64,000 nucleotides of DNA from Hemibagrus wyckioides (lineage: Eukaryota > Chordata > Actinopteri > Siluriformes > Bagridae): NCBI RefSeq assembly GCF_019097595.1, contig NC_080710.1, positions 14,386,780 through 14,450,779 on the forward strand. Direction: 5' to 3'. Below, piece by piece: positions 26,607 to 51,233 of the stretch. Made by a program: the position numbers and the translations under genes. The notes below the pieces were generated by a model. It had not been told where the DNA came from. It was given only the letters and a program-made list of their open reading frames with translations, and ran no database searches. Position 1 is the first letter of the stretch, and each line of letters starts with the position of its first letter.

Positions 26607-28308
26607 GCGGTTTCTCCACAACTGATGGCTCTAGCTGGGATGATTCACTGGGAAATCACACCCTTAGCTAGCAGAAGTTTTGATTTATCTGTGTAGCCCA
26701 GTCTCACAAGCGCTAACACTTAAATGAACTGCACTGCAGGGTGTTGTACTTTGATAAACACAATTATCATTGCTATTCATGAGACAAACTACAACCACGT
26801 ACAAACATGTTTTCTCAGCCTGCAGTGCTGCCAGTCACGAACAGCCCTCCAAATGTAAAGTATGACAACAGAATTATCAGCCTTCACTGAAGTTCAAATA
26901 CTCATCCCACACATTGTGTATTTAAGTGTTTTCCTGAATGCACAGAGAGCTACAAGGTTTCTGAGATGACAAGGCATCATGGTGCCTGATTTCTAGGCCT
27001 GACCACGAATGAATACTTCTGAAAACATATCTTGTATATCTTAAGCATCTCATGGCCTCAAAGCAACAATAACATCACAGTAAGGCACAGTGATGGCCAT
27101 TCCTTTTGACTTTTTCCCAATGCCACAGGTATTTCTGATGATATTCAATTTTATTTTAGACCTGGAAAACGTATAATCAGTAGTACTATGACATGAGAAA
27201 ACCATTTAAGCAACCACCAATGAATAACAATTGGAGATCTCCATCACAGGTTGTCTTCGATTGGTGCATTTATTAAAAATGTTGTAATTAGACAATGCAT
27301 TCAACTAGAATTTTTTTTTGTGGTAACTGTGGCATACTATGTCATGTTCGCAAATTTTGACACAACTAAATGTTGTGAGAATTTTACACAATTATAACAC
27401 ATAGCCTTTCATTATGGGGCATTTAATGAGGAATGTGACCTTTTTGTGGACACCGTGGAAAAATTGTAAAAACTGTGGCCTCAGCATTTTAATTCATGGC
27501 CACTCCTTAAACCAACATGTCACGTCAGGACCTCTGTAGTTTTCCAGGCATAAAGTATGGAACATTAATTATATTGGTCTAGCCTGATATCACTTTTATT
27601 GCGAGGGAGAGGCAGAAAAAGAGAGAGCAGAAACAGGTAGATCAGGAGCTGAGTCCTTGGCTTAACTGCAAAAAGTGCTGACACAGGATGCCACCAGTGA
27701 ACTGTCTATCAGTCTGCCTGGATTGCAACTGAGATAGACTAGCTTTCGCTCTGTAATGATTCTGAGTAAAAGTGGCACACTTGCAAGATAAAGCTCTGAG
27801 ATTCTCTCCACTATGCTGGAGTGACTGATTTCAGATTCCAGACTTCATTACAGCTCCAAGGACACTCTCACAGCCGGGCCCATACCTTACAACCAACAGA
27901 TCCGTCTCCACCCCACAGAGCCCAGTTCCTCCATTTGACAGGCCAGGCAGGAAGGCAAACAGAGGGCATGAAAACTGCATAGAATTAATGTCTCATTGAC
28001 TATTTTATTTGGTGGCCTATGTGTACAGCAAACACACACAGGTGGTTGTATTATTATTCCTGGTAGTTGCAACGACTGTGCAAGAGTGTTGGTGTACAGA
28101 TTGTTAAACCAAATACAATTTTGTTCATAATACTTTAACCAAAACGATTAAACCTAACAATGTTTCTAATTCCTTGTTGTTTTAAATGACCTGACTTGAC
28201 ATGCAATGGAGTCAAATTTTGGGGTCTCACACCAAACTGTTCAAATCTCACTTAAAAATTTCTTTAAAAATTAATTTTTACAAGAAATGCAAACTTCAAT
28301 TTGAGAGC
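26607..28308. other. Non-coding stretch, nothing recognised
   Basis: No open frame with exon-like borders is seen on either strand, and no repeat was recognised by eye. Confidence 0.5.
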
Positions 28309-29085
28309 TACACTATATTGCCAAAAGTTTTGGGACACCCCTCCAAATCATTGAATTCAGGTGTTGTTTTTCAGGGGTTGTGCTTGGCCCCTTAGTTCCA
28401 GTGAAAGGAACTCTTAATGCTTCAGCATACCAAGACATTTTGGACAATTTCATGCTGCCAACTTTGTGGGAACAGTTTGGGGATGGTCCCTTTCTGTTCC
28501 AACATGATTGTGCATCAGTGCACAGAGCAAGGTCCATAAAGACATGGATGAGCGAGTTTGTGTGGAGGAACTTGACTGGCCTGCACAGAGTCCTGACCTC
28601 AACCCAGTAGAACACCTTTGGGATGAATTAGAGCGGAGAATGTGAGCCAGACCAAAACTGGGACCTTTACATGCACATGAATTTAATATGGAGTTGACCC
28701 GCCCTTTGCAGCTATAACAACTTCAAGTCTTCTGGGCTTTCCACAAGGTTTAGGAGTGTGTTTATGGGAATTTTTGACCATTCCCCTAGAAGCGCATTTG
28801 TGAGGTCAGGCACTGACACTGGACAAGAAGGTCTGTCTCACAGTCTCCTCTCTGATTCATCCCAAAGGTGTTCTATCAGGTTGAGGTCAGGATGGAACAG
28901 GAAGGGGGCATCCCCAAACTGTTCCCACACAGTTAGGAGCATGAAATTGTCCAAAATGTCTTGGTATCCTGAAGCATTAAGAGTTCCTTTCACTGGAACT
29001 AAGGGGCCGAGTCCAGCCCCTGAAAAACAACCCCTGAATTCACTGATTTAGAGGGGTGTCCCAAAACTTTTGACAATATAGTCTA
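28309..29085. mobile_element. Fold-back Tc1/mariner-like element
   Basis: The ends are TACACTATATTGCCAAAAGT (28,309) and its near-complement ending at 29,085, consistent with TA target duplications. The left part (28,380-28,650) encodes transposase pieces on +, including QHDCASVH (a catalytic aspartate context). The right part (28,850-29,030) encodes the same transposase region on the opposite strand. Compared with the simple copy at 45,940-46,441, this is two head-to-head partial copies. Every frame is broken, so it is non-autonomous. Confidence 0.8.
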
Positions 29086-29239
29086 TGAGTCGAGCTTGTT
29101 CAACGTGTTTGACATTTCTAATAAGATATGGAGTGTGTACATATCCAATACAAACATCATGGCCACGCCCAATACAGTTCACTACGTAATAAATAGTATA
29201 TATAAAAAATAAATATAGAAATAAACAAATAGCACGTCA

Positions 29240-29595
29240 CCATAATATTTTAAAACACTACGGAGCATGACGTTTGTTTTGATGTAGCCAGTAACTATTT
29301 CCCACTTTTGGGGGTTTCCTCACTTTTCAGTTTTATTTGCTCGAGACAGGAAGCTGCTTGTTACTACTCAAAGGTTTCGAAAGTGCGGAAATACATCCAG
29401 GGAAGAGTTCGGCGCGTGCACGGGAAGTTGTGACGTGGAAAAAAAACCTGTAAAAACTCGAGCGCGTGCAGTTCGGAAATATTTGACGCTTTCAGAGGAG
29501 AGGTTTGTCTGAAGCCATGGATAAGAGTGGAGTATGCTTCACTTGTGCCTGATTCTTCTACTAAGTGAAATATCGTAGTGCTTCCAGTGTAGGTC
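29240..29595 (+). promoter_or_regulatory. dgat1 promoter and 5' leader region
   Basis: The bases ahead of the dgat1 start codon are richer in CG dinucleotides than the flanking DNA, as expected for a vertebrate promoter. The octamer TGACGTGG lies at 29,431-29,438; it equals the UPR-element / ATF6-XBP1 core and also contains a CRE half site. No clear TATA box is placed, and the transcription start is not determinable here. Confidence 0.5.
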
Positions 29596-42374
<12,779 letters not shown>

Positions 42375-43625
42375 GCTGCAGACTGCGTACTGCTCCCGAA
42401 ACTGTCTCACCACCGTCCAACTCGCGCCATCCAAATAATCAGGCCTTAGGACAGCTTCCTCAAAGAAAAAGAAGGATCTTCACAGGCATCTTACAAATTC
42501 GCTGGAATTCATTTTAAACAAATGCCTTGATACCTATGTGGTGCCTTCCTTGAGAAGTTACTGCTTAGATGCAGCAGATTCATTTCATATTTGTATGGCA
42601 TTACAGGCTTAGAATGGACAGATAGGATTTTTTTAAACATATGTTTTATATTGATATTACTTTACTGATCGAATACAGCAGATAGAACACATCTATAGCA
42701 TTTAAACGCCTTGAATGGAATTTTTTTTTTTTTATGTTTTTTTTTTTATTTTTTAGGATAATTTATATCATTTTAGATCATTTTGCAAAAGGATCCAAAA
42801 TATTTTATGTATATTTTGCATGAAAAGGACTGTTTGATGTAATTTTAATAATAATGTTTAATGTAATATAGTATGATGATTCAGTCTCTAAGCTCATGAG
42901 TATGTACTGGATTCAGGGACTTAATTGTGTAAAATCAGGGAGTGCCACCTACTGGTGTCTTGTAAATCATAAAGTGTATGAATGAAACTCTTAGGCCATG
43001 TAATTATACCTTCATGTGGAGACATTCATCAAACATAATTATATTCCATAGAATAGCAGATACAGTGTAATCTCCGACTGCGATATTTTCTGCAGATTTT
43101 GTCCTTTTGGAGCCATTTGTTTTCAAGATGATGAGGGTGCCAGGTCCCTCCAATCAGTACAAGTTGGTGATAAATGGCTTTGGAGATAAGTTGTATAATA
43201 GCTTGTGGTAGTACTGTATAAATATCCTATCTCCAACACTGAGATGCAGGCATGATTTCACACAGCGCTATCTTAAAGGTTGATTGCACGTTACAACACT
43301 ATGGCCTGTTTAAAACACTGCCTGACACACGGTACTGGAAGAATGATTACAGTGCAGCGAATCAATGCCATTGATGCAGAGATGCAGTTTATCTATTTTT
43401 ACCAGTAGTACTGTTCTCTAGTCCGCATCAAGTTTGTTGTAAATTCTTAAGTTTTGCAACTTTTGGAATTGCCTGCCATCTACTGTTTACAGAATGAGTT
43501 TTATGATTGAACATTTTTCGCTTAATTTGAAATATAAACATTTTCCATATCGTTGCATTGACTTTTTGTACTTTTTGGGCATTGGCACAAAGCCTAGCAG
43601 TGAATAAAGTCATAACTGAGGTTGT
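42375..43625 (+). other. dgat1 3' UTR with poly(A) signal
   Basis: From the TAA stop at 42,372-42,374 no further frame continues. The first convincing AATAAA lies at 43,603-43,608 and is followed by the GT-rich stretch GAGGTTGTGGGAATGTG, a fitting downstream element. This implies a 3' UTR of about 1.25 kb. A T-rich tract occurs at 42,720-42,755. Confidence 0.7.
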
Positions 43626-43639
43626 GGGAATGTGCATGT

Positions 43640-44175
43640 CAATTAAAGGTTACTAATACTTTATAGGATAAGCAAATCTTACTAGCCTTACTAGTCTACA
43701 AGTCTTTAACCTAACCCAACACAATCCACAGGAAAGCAGTTACACTATCCCCAACACTATTCATGGAAAAGCACTAACCCTCAGCTTTAGCCCAAACTCA
43801 ATCTATAGGAAACCACTAAACTCAGCCTAGCCTAGGCCAAAGGAAAATTGTAACTCTAGCCCAGCCCAGGAAAATGATAACCCCAGCTGAACCTGGGCCA
43901 AAGGAAAACACTAACCCCAAACCTAACTGTATGAGCAAACTTTACCGTAGGCTAGCATAACCAGGGCCTCTTAGAATCTTTCAAACAGTCCACTATTGTT
44001 TTATTTATTTATTTATTTATGCATTAAACTGTCCATTATCCACTGCACAGATCAAGAATGCTGACCCTTGGAACAATTATTTCTATGCTCTTTTGCATAG
44101 AATTCCATATTGATATGTTACATATAAATGTCTATAAATATGCTTCTGTATCTTATTATTAAAACACGCAAAATC
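43640..44175. other. Intergenic, degenerate AACCC-type repeat
   Basis: At about 43,715-43,925 a degenerate tandem array alternates words like CTAACCCAA or TAGCCCA with GGCCAAAGGAAAA, at a period of roughly 35-40 bp. It is followed by a TTTA run (about 43,999-44,019). No gene is seen. Confidence 0.55.
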
Positions 44176-45065
44176 ATTGTACACCCACCAAACACTTTAT
44201 TAGGAGCATTATACAAATATTGCCTGCATTCATATGCACATTTTTGGCTGCACCTTCATGTTGTAAACCTTTCATTCTACTACATCCTAAGTGTGTTCTA
44301 CTGGTGCATTGTTCTTCAGTGGCCTTCCTGTCACCGGATCTAAATCCAAATTCAAATTTCAAATAAAATTTGAATTAGAATTTGAATTTGGATTTAGATC
44401 CGGTGACAGGAAGGCCACTGAAGAACAGTGGCAGGTAGTCATACACTGTGGCATTTAAGCACTTGATTGGCATTAACAAGCCCAATGTTTGCTTAAAAAC
44501 ATTCCCCACACCATTACACAAACTTCACCATCATACGTGTCTGACACCATATGAGTCATCAACTGACTTTGTTTAGGTGAGTTTTCACCCACTGCAGCCT
44601 CAGATTTCGGTTCTTGGCTCACAGAAGTGGAACCTGAACTCCGCCTCGTGATTTGACATTCTCATGATGTGCATTCTGAGATGCTTTCCTGCTCAACACA
44701 ATTGTACAGAGTGCTTATCTGACTTATTGTAGCCTTTTCTGTCTGTTCTCCTCTAACCTCTATCATCAGCAAGGTGTTTCCATCTAAAGAACTGCAGCTC
44801 ACTGGATGTTTTCTTCTTCATTGCACCATTCTTTGCAAACTCTAGAGACTGTTGCATGAAAATCCCAGCAGATCAGCGGCTCTAGAGATCCTCAAACCAG
44901 CCAGTCTAGTATCTTTTTCTAATAGCTGATGATATGAACATTACCTTTACCATTAGCATGAATCTGCAGGATTTTATGCACTGCACTGCTGCCACATGAT
45001 TGGTTGGTTAGATAATTGCATGAATGAGTAGGTGTATAGGTGTTCCTAATAAATTACAGTTAGTG
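44176..45065 (-). mobile_element. Rearranged Tc1-like element with central hairpin
   Basis: The outer ends AACACTTTATTAGGAGCAT (about 44,190) and AGGTGTTCCTAATAAATTACA (about 45,034) match the terminal repeats of a widespread fish Tc1 family. The right two-thirds is antisense transposase (for example CAGCCTCAGATTTCGGTTCTTGG in the antisense sense, 44,595-44,617). The left part carries the transposase C-terminal words LQWPS on +. The two halves meet at the perfect hairpin 44,311-44,426. It is non-coding now. Confidence 0.75.
44311..44426. repeat. Perfect 48-bp inverted repeat (hairpin)
   Basis: Left arm 44,311-44,358 and right arm 44,379-44,426 are exact reverse complements over 48 bp with a 20-nt AT-rich loop (44,359-44,378). 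The arms derive from the transposase C-terminal coding region (LQWP followed by S and the D-L-N motif). Confidence 0.95.
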
Positions 45066-45939
45066 TAAGCTACATGGTTCAAAATATTGCAGGAATACTG
45101 TATGTTGAAGTACTGTATTTCTTGCTAGAGACTAGGCCATGTACCAATATAGAAATAGTAGCATGTATTGTGTAAAAATAAATATACCAACCCTAAGCTC
45201 AATCCTAACTTGTTTTGGAGTTTTTGTGCCTGTTAAGGGAAACTAATGAGTGTCAGTTCTTTTTACATAACCTTGAAAAATATCTCTCTAAAAGTGGTAG
45301 CTTGTGTTCCATTACTTTGGTCACCTTTCTGGATGGTTTACACTCACTGACCCTTCTAGTGCCATATAGTTATCACACCTAGTGGTTAAATATGAGAGCT
45401 GCAACATTCACCCACTGGGGAAGGAAACATGCTGCTCCGTGCTTGTTCTCTGAACATTTTTTAGTAAAGGAGTCACAGGAAAGTTAATGATAGGAAATTT
45501 AATGAAAGGGTTGCTCTGCAGTTGCCAAGATCAAGTTTAATATTGAATTGGAATTAAACTCAACTAAATTAAAGGCAAGGTTTAAGTGAAGACGGTGTGT
45601 TAATGATGTATAGAACCATTTCTATTATAAGATTTATTTCAAATATTGGGAGAGAGAAAGGAGGATTATGGAATAGCTAGTGTCTGTACATCTACAGTGT
45701 GTGTACACCACATTGACCTTGTTTCCCACACAGCGGCTGAGAAAACAAAGAAAAATATGTCTCCCTTTTCCAGTGCCCAGTGTCCACTATAGGCAATTTT
45801 TTTGGACTAGATTCTTTCACATGCTTTTTAAGATGTAGTTGGGATGAAAGTTTACTGCCACCTGGTAACCCTGGTTAATAATATACACACTGCTGATAGG
45901 AAACACACACCTGATGCATCAGATGCATTTGAACAAAGC

Positions 45940-46441
45940 TACACTATATTGCCAAAAGTTTTGGGACACCTGCTTTCATATGCACATGAATTTAATATGG
46001 AGTTGACCCACCCTTTACAGCTATAGCAGATTTAACTCTTCTGGGAAGGCTTTCCACAAGGTTTAGGAGTGTGTTTGTGGGAATCTTTGACCATTCCTCT
46101 AGAACTGCACCTGTGAGGTCAGGCACTGATATTGGATGAGAAGGTCTGTCTCAAAGTCTCTGCTCTAATTCATCCCAGAGGTGTTCTATCTGGTTGAGGT
46201 CAGGACACTGCGCAGGCCAGTCAAGTTCCTCCACACCAAATTCACTCATCCATGTCTTTATGGACCTTGCTTTGTGCACTGGTGTGCAGTCATGTTGGAA
46301 CAGGAAGGGGTCATCCCCAAACAAAATGTCTTGGTATGCTGAAGCATTAAGAGTTCCTTTCACTGGAACTAAGGGGCCGAACCCAACCCCTGAATTCAGT
46401 GATTTGGAGGAGTGTCCCAAAACTTTTGGCAATATAGTGTA
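45940..46441 (-). mobile_element. Short Tc1/mariner-like element, intact ends
   Basis: TA-flanked terminal inverted repeats, ACACTATATTGCCAAAAGTT and its complement ending at 46,440, frame about 500 bp. The minus strand (46,432-46,151) keeps the transposase C-terminal part, including FQHDCTPVHKARS and LDWPAQCPDLNQIEHLWDEL; the latter carries the conserved glutamate of the DDE triad. The N-terminal DNA-binding half and much of the core are absent, so it depends on another source of transposase. It is the simple, non-folded reference for the copies at 28.3 and 54.2 kb. Confidence 0.85.
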
Positions 46442-49400
46442 TATCTGAAACCACTAGCTGCTGCTTGACTGTATGCCGGATGATTGTGTGCTGTTGACTC
46501 TCAACTGCCAATTTCAGGGTTCATCCAAAGATTCACTAGATCGTAGATTATAGCTAAGTGTGCTAGCCTCTTGACTTTGCATGGGGCTATTTCATTATTA
46601 AAGTCACTCTGTTCCAACAAATTTCCCAACATGACCTGCTGCTGGTCTTGATGAGAAGACAGACATCTTGAGCTTTAACTTAATTTTGCAGATTTTACAA
46701 CTTGCCATATAAATATTATTTAAAAAAGAATAATAATATCACTTGAGGACTGCACTCAGAATTGAGGACTGCACTCAGAAATGGGTCAGATGTAAAGTCC
46801 AGGAGTATCTGACCCACCCTTTGAATGTGACCCCCATGACTGTCTATGTAATACATCCTTAACTAAATATTCCAATTGAGTTCCATTTAGAAACTTTCCT
46901 AAAAGTTTTAGGGCTCTGCAATATGCAACTTTACCAGCAGTAAAGAGCATAGAGCAAAGAGTCCTTTAGGGTGCTACACTGAGCATTTTCCCCTAAAAGC
47001 ACCTAGAAAAGAACTGTGTGACCTGTTCCAGATATGAATAATAGTGTTTAAGCTAAAAGTCTATTAGCATTCTAAAAGTGGATCTGTTTTGAAACAAATG
47101 TCACATAGTAATGAACTTTATAGTCCTTTTCTAAAAAGCTCTTCTAAACATCCTGGGGCACTCTTTTAAGCTTTTATCCCTTCCTGTACAGCACTGTGGC
47201 AGCCTGAATCCTGCACTCAGACTGAACAAAAGTCCCTGTAGCTGGAAAGTGAAATGTTCTAATTACATTGCATATTAACTGCTGGATATAAACTGAGTCT
47301 AGATTCGGTTTGTGCTGAGCTGTGGCTCAACACAGGTTGTCTAAGTGGGTGTGAACAGAGGTCAGGCACCTTGTTCCCATTTCCTTTAGCGTGTTTATTC
47401 ACAGCTTTGGGCCAAGGGCTCAGAGCTCTCCTCAGGATACAGTGTTACCTGCCAGAGATGTGTCTTTAGCCTCACATGGCTGATGAGAAGCAGAAGCTCG
47501 GTATATTGATTCTGCTAAAGCGAGTCGAGGAGATGGAGTAATTTTCCACTCTGAAAGTGGTACCAGGAAGGTAGCTTGTGTCATTCTGGAGATTTCCATT
47601 GCTAAGAAGCAATGCTGCATTTGTGTGGTGGTAGATTCTTTGCTATTCAGTGTAAAGCAGTGTTTCTCAAAGTAGGGTCTGTGATTTTTATTTAATTTTT
47701 TTTAAATATTGTTTTTGACAAATGGTGGAAATCACAAACCACAAATACTTTATAAGGTATATTATAGGTATATAGGTAAGGTATATTATATTTATCCCTG
47801 CATTCTTTTAGCTATTTTCTAGTTTGGCTGATCAATTACATTGTGTTTAATCCAAACCTCAATAACTAAAAACAAGGAGTCCCTTAAATAATACCATCTT
47901 GGACATAATGTGTTCTGTCAACAGAGTAATAAAAAGTTTTAAACAGTCAAAAGATGTATGTAATAAGCCTTGAATCTGTGTTGAACAGGTGAAAAATCTT
48001 TGTCTTTGTGGAATTTACTGGATGCAAATTGTTGAGAAGATTATTTGAAAACGTCTTCGTAAGCATTATTGATCTTAATGAATTGTGTGTCTGTATTCAG
48101 CAGATGACATCCGGTCTCCTTTAATCGGTGTATTTATCAGGTTGCATGATTTGCATTGTGCTTTCCTTAAATGGTTTCATAAACCATTTAGGATGGCATG
48201 TTTAGGATGCCATGATGTAGTAATTAATGTTCAAGACTGAACACAGCTTGAGGAATCTCGGTGTGCACATGTTTTAAAACCACCGTGTAGGAGCAAGTGC
48301 TTTTTTGTTAGTGTGTCTTGTTTTTTCTGTTTGTACATTACATTGCTGTTATTTGTATGATTTGCTAGTAGCCCGGCTTTTGACAGGCTGTATTTGCAGG
48401 AGAGATGTATTAAGATCCTCCGTGCTTTTTCACAGTGACACAGTGTTTAATCTGATTTGGAGTAAAGCAGATGTAAGGCAGTGTTTACTATTATCCAAAC
48501 AACTGCCTGGAGCTCAAGCCTCTAAAGCCTAGTGGCTGCATGTTGTGATGTAAATTCTTATTCAAACATGCCTGAGAAGCTGAGGTGGAAAATCACGTGT
48601 TATCAGGTGGGAGACAATTTCAGAAACTGCATTGCTATAGTTGTTATAGTTTGTCTAACAAAATGTCTACAGTTTTCTCACAGATTCACTCCACTGGCCC
48701 AATGTTGCACCATTAAAGAAAATCTACTGTTGTTTTCCTATAAAGTACAGAGTGATTACAAGCTACAAACTGGAATTATCCAGTACAAGCAATATGTGGT
48801 TCTTTGTCTTAAAGATTCATATGGATAAAGTCACAGCAGCATGACTGGCTGATTTGATAACTGCATGAATCTACAAGTATACAGGTGTTCCTAATAATGT
48901 GGATGGTGAGTGTGTTTTTGTCTGGCATTAGGTAACTGTTACTAGTATTAATAAAAAGTAGTTGAAATTTTAATTTAGATTTGCCTTCTGTCAGGTCTTT
49001 TTATTCTTATTATTTGCGTATTTATTTAAATCTTCATTTCTTTTCATTTATTTATTTAAATCTTCACTGTATTCATTTTGTTTTATTTTCATTCTCATTC
49101 TATATTTTAAATAATCTCTTTGTATCAGTTTTTATTAGATTTAATATAGTATAAAAATACATTTAATGTATTAAATGTATATTTAAATATATATAATATT
49201 TAAATAAATAAATAACGTTCGTCTTTAATAGTATACTATTTTCCTACTGGACAGTGGAATTCTGTTTTTATTATTTCACAAGGATGAAGCCACAGCAAAA
49301 ACTGCACCATCTTCAATCCTCCTCCTCAAGAATAATGCAAGCACTTAAACGTTTCACATCTTGCTGGCTTTGCAAAAAAAAAAAAAAAAATGGCTCAGGT

Positions 49401-50400
49401 GCACTTCTGATGAACCATAAACAGTTGCAGATTTGGAGAATACATTCTAATAATTATTTTTGCATTTTATTTACTTAAGTGTGCATAAAATGTGTACATC
49501 ATAATAAGCTATAGCTTAGCTTGCACATATTCAACTAAACAGGCCATAAGGAATAAGCACAGAACCTAAAAACCTGTATGTATACTGAGTATTACAGTGC
49601 ATTATTAGACACGGTTTAGTAACATCACACAGTTCATGTTATTAAATTCATCTTCAGTAGCCCTGACCGGGATGTCCATCACAAGACAGCATGTATACCT
49701 TCATGTTTTGGTGCATCAGAAGGAAACTGGAGAACCCAGAAGAAACCTAGCTGGGGGCAGGGAGCATGTGTGAAACTCCACACACACAGTAACCCGGGTC
49801 CAGGATTGAACCCAGGACCCTGGATCTGCTCCACCGTGTTGCTTCATACACTAATCCAATTTTTTTTTAACAAAATTGCTCTACAAATCCTTTTACTGAT
49901 GCTTCACAGGTTTGTTTCTTCTGAAAAGGAACTAATTATATTCATTGCAAGCCCATTCGTTATTTGTACACAGTACAAATGTCAAGTGTCACAGTAAGCT
50001 ATTTGCTCCAAATCTGAATGAATTAGTATCTTTGATTCAGCAATGAGTGACTCACATTTAAACCTGTGTGATATTTAATTCTATTATATATTTTGTACAT
50101 ACAAAAGACATCATAGCCTAATATCCACTCTTGTTGAGCTAATAAAACCCTGAGGCTTTGGCAGATGAACATAAGATGAACATATCGGTCCATATCACAC
50201 TGATTATCCAACTCTGCGTCCAACTCTGTGTCCCAATCTCTGTGTTGTTTGGGACACAATGTGGATCCAGTGGTTATAGAAATGCTATGGAGTCTCCCAA
50301 GGTTTGTATTTGACCTGTTTCCACCTCAATAATGCAGTTAAAGAAGAATAAGGAACTGTTATTTATATGCTAGAGTCTGTGGGTTTTCAGGTGCAGTGTG
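46442..50400. other. dgat1-gpr20 intergenic DNA
   Basis: No gene is supported. Contents: a 19-bp direct duplication near 46,742-46,780, a Tc1 terminal remnant (AGGTGTTCCTAATAATGTGG, about 48,880-48,905), AT-rich DNA at 48,990-49,215 with repeated TATTTATTTAAATCTTCA words, an interspersed-repeat fragment at about 49,660-49,840, and otherwise unique-looking sequence. Confidence 0.55.
49660..49840. repeat. Interspersed repeat fragment
   Basis: CTGGAGAACCCAGAAGAAACC, then GTGTGAAACTCCACACACAC and CCAGGATTGAACCCAGGACC, form a word order typical of a common fish retroposon-like repeat, also partly present at 23.6 kb. Confidence 0.55.
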
Positions 50401-50614
50401 TAAGTCAGGGGTGGTCTGATGTCAGTCTGTGTGGGTGTAAGGAGGGAGGGATTGAGAGAAGGAAAAGGAAAGCTAGAGAGACTCAGCAGTAGACTTTGGG
50501 GTGAGGGATGGGAAAGACATTTTCGAGGCAGAGATATAGAGAAAGAGGTTTTCTTCATCCGTTCAGTCTCTGAGCACGTGATGAGAGGTGGAGTGTGCAT
50601 GGGGTTCAGGATAG

Positions 50615-50709
50615 ATACAAAGCCTGAGAGAAGTATCTGTTGGATCCTGGATGAAGAACACTGCTATTAGTCATGAAGAGTTAAACCGTGCAGTCTTCAA
50701 AATGCACAG
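50615..50709 (+). other. Predicted gpr20 5' exon (donor at 50,710)
   Basis: The donor CAG|GTAAGT sits at 50,709/50,710, and the acceptor TTTTAG at 51,229 joins it in frame to the receptor. After an in-frame stop at 50,612-50,614 the exon is open. In-frame ATGs at 50,651 and 50,702 could add residues ahead of the receptor N-terminus. The exon start is not visible, so I give only the open part. Whether these ATGs are used is unknown. Confidence 0.5.
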
Positions 50710-51233
50710 GTAAGTGTGTGCGTAATAATGTTCACTTAGGTAACCATCCTATTACTTTCTCCTTTGACATCATAAACTAAATTACAAATGAATTGCATCA
50801 TGATCTCTTGCATAACAAATTGTGTTGCATGAAGAAGGAATTGTTTTAAAAAGGACAATAGTAGAAAAGGAAATTTCTTATGGAAAGAACAGACAGAATG
50901 CCACTGCAGCTCATATTATTACATATTTACAAAATACTATCAATTCTGTCAAGAATACAGATGTTAATTGATGTTAATCAGTGTTAGTGTAAAAGAGCAT
51001 AAGACAATATGAGGTCTTATTATTATTATGGCCTCTGTTGTATAATGATGAGCTTTTTCTTGGAATGTGGCAATACAATACATTTGGTTGAAGAAAGTGA
51101 ATTACCTGTGTACGGTACATCATGCACGAAAGGACTGATTTTCAAACAAGCCTATTATGGCTGAAAAACAAAGATTAGACCACTACTTTAAAAGATGTAA
51201 ATGACTTTTTCTTCCTTTTCACGTTTTAGACAC

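Noticed and set aside
46151..46432. Active transposase gene
   Set aside because: Only the C-terminal part remains; the DNA-binding half is missing, so it cannot be autonomous.
51201..51233. Upstream extension of the gpr20 frame (MTFSSF...)
   Set aside because: It lies before the AG acceptor at 51,228-51,229 and reads the intronic polypyrimidine tract, so it is not coding.
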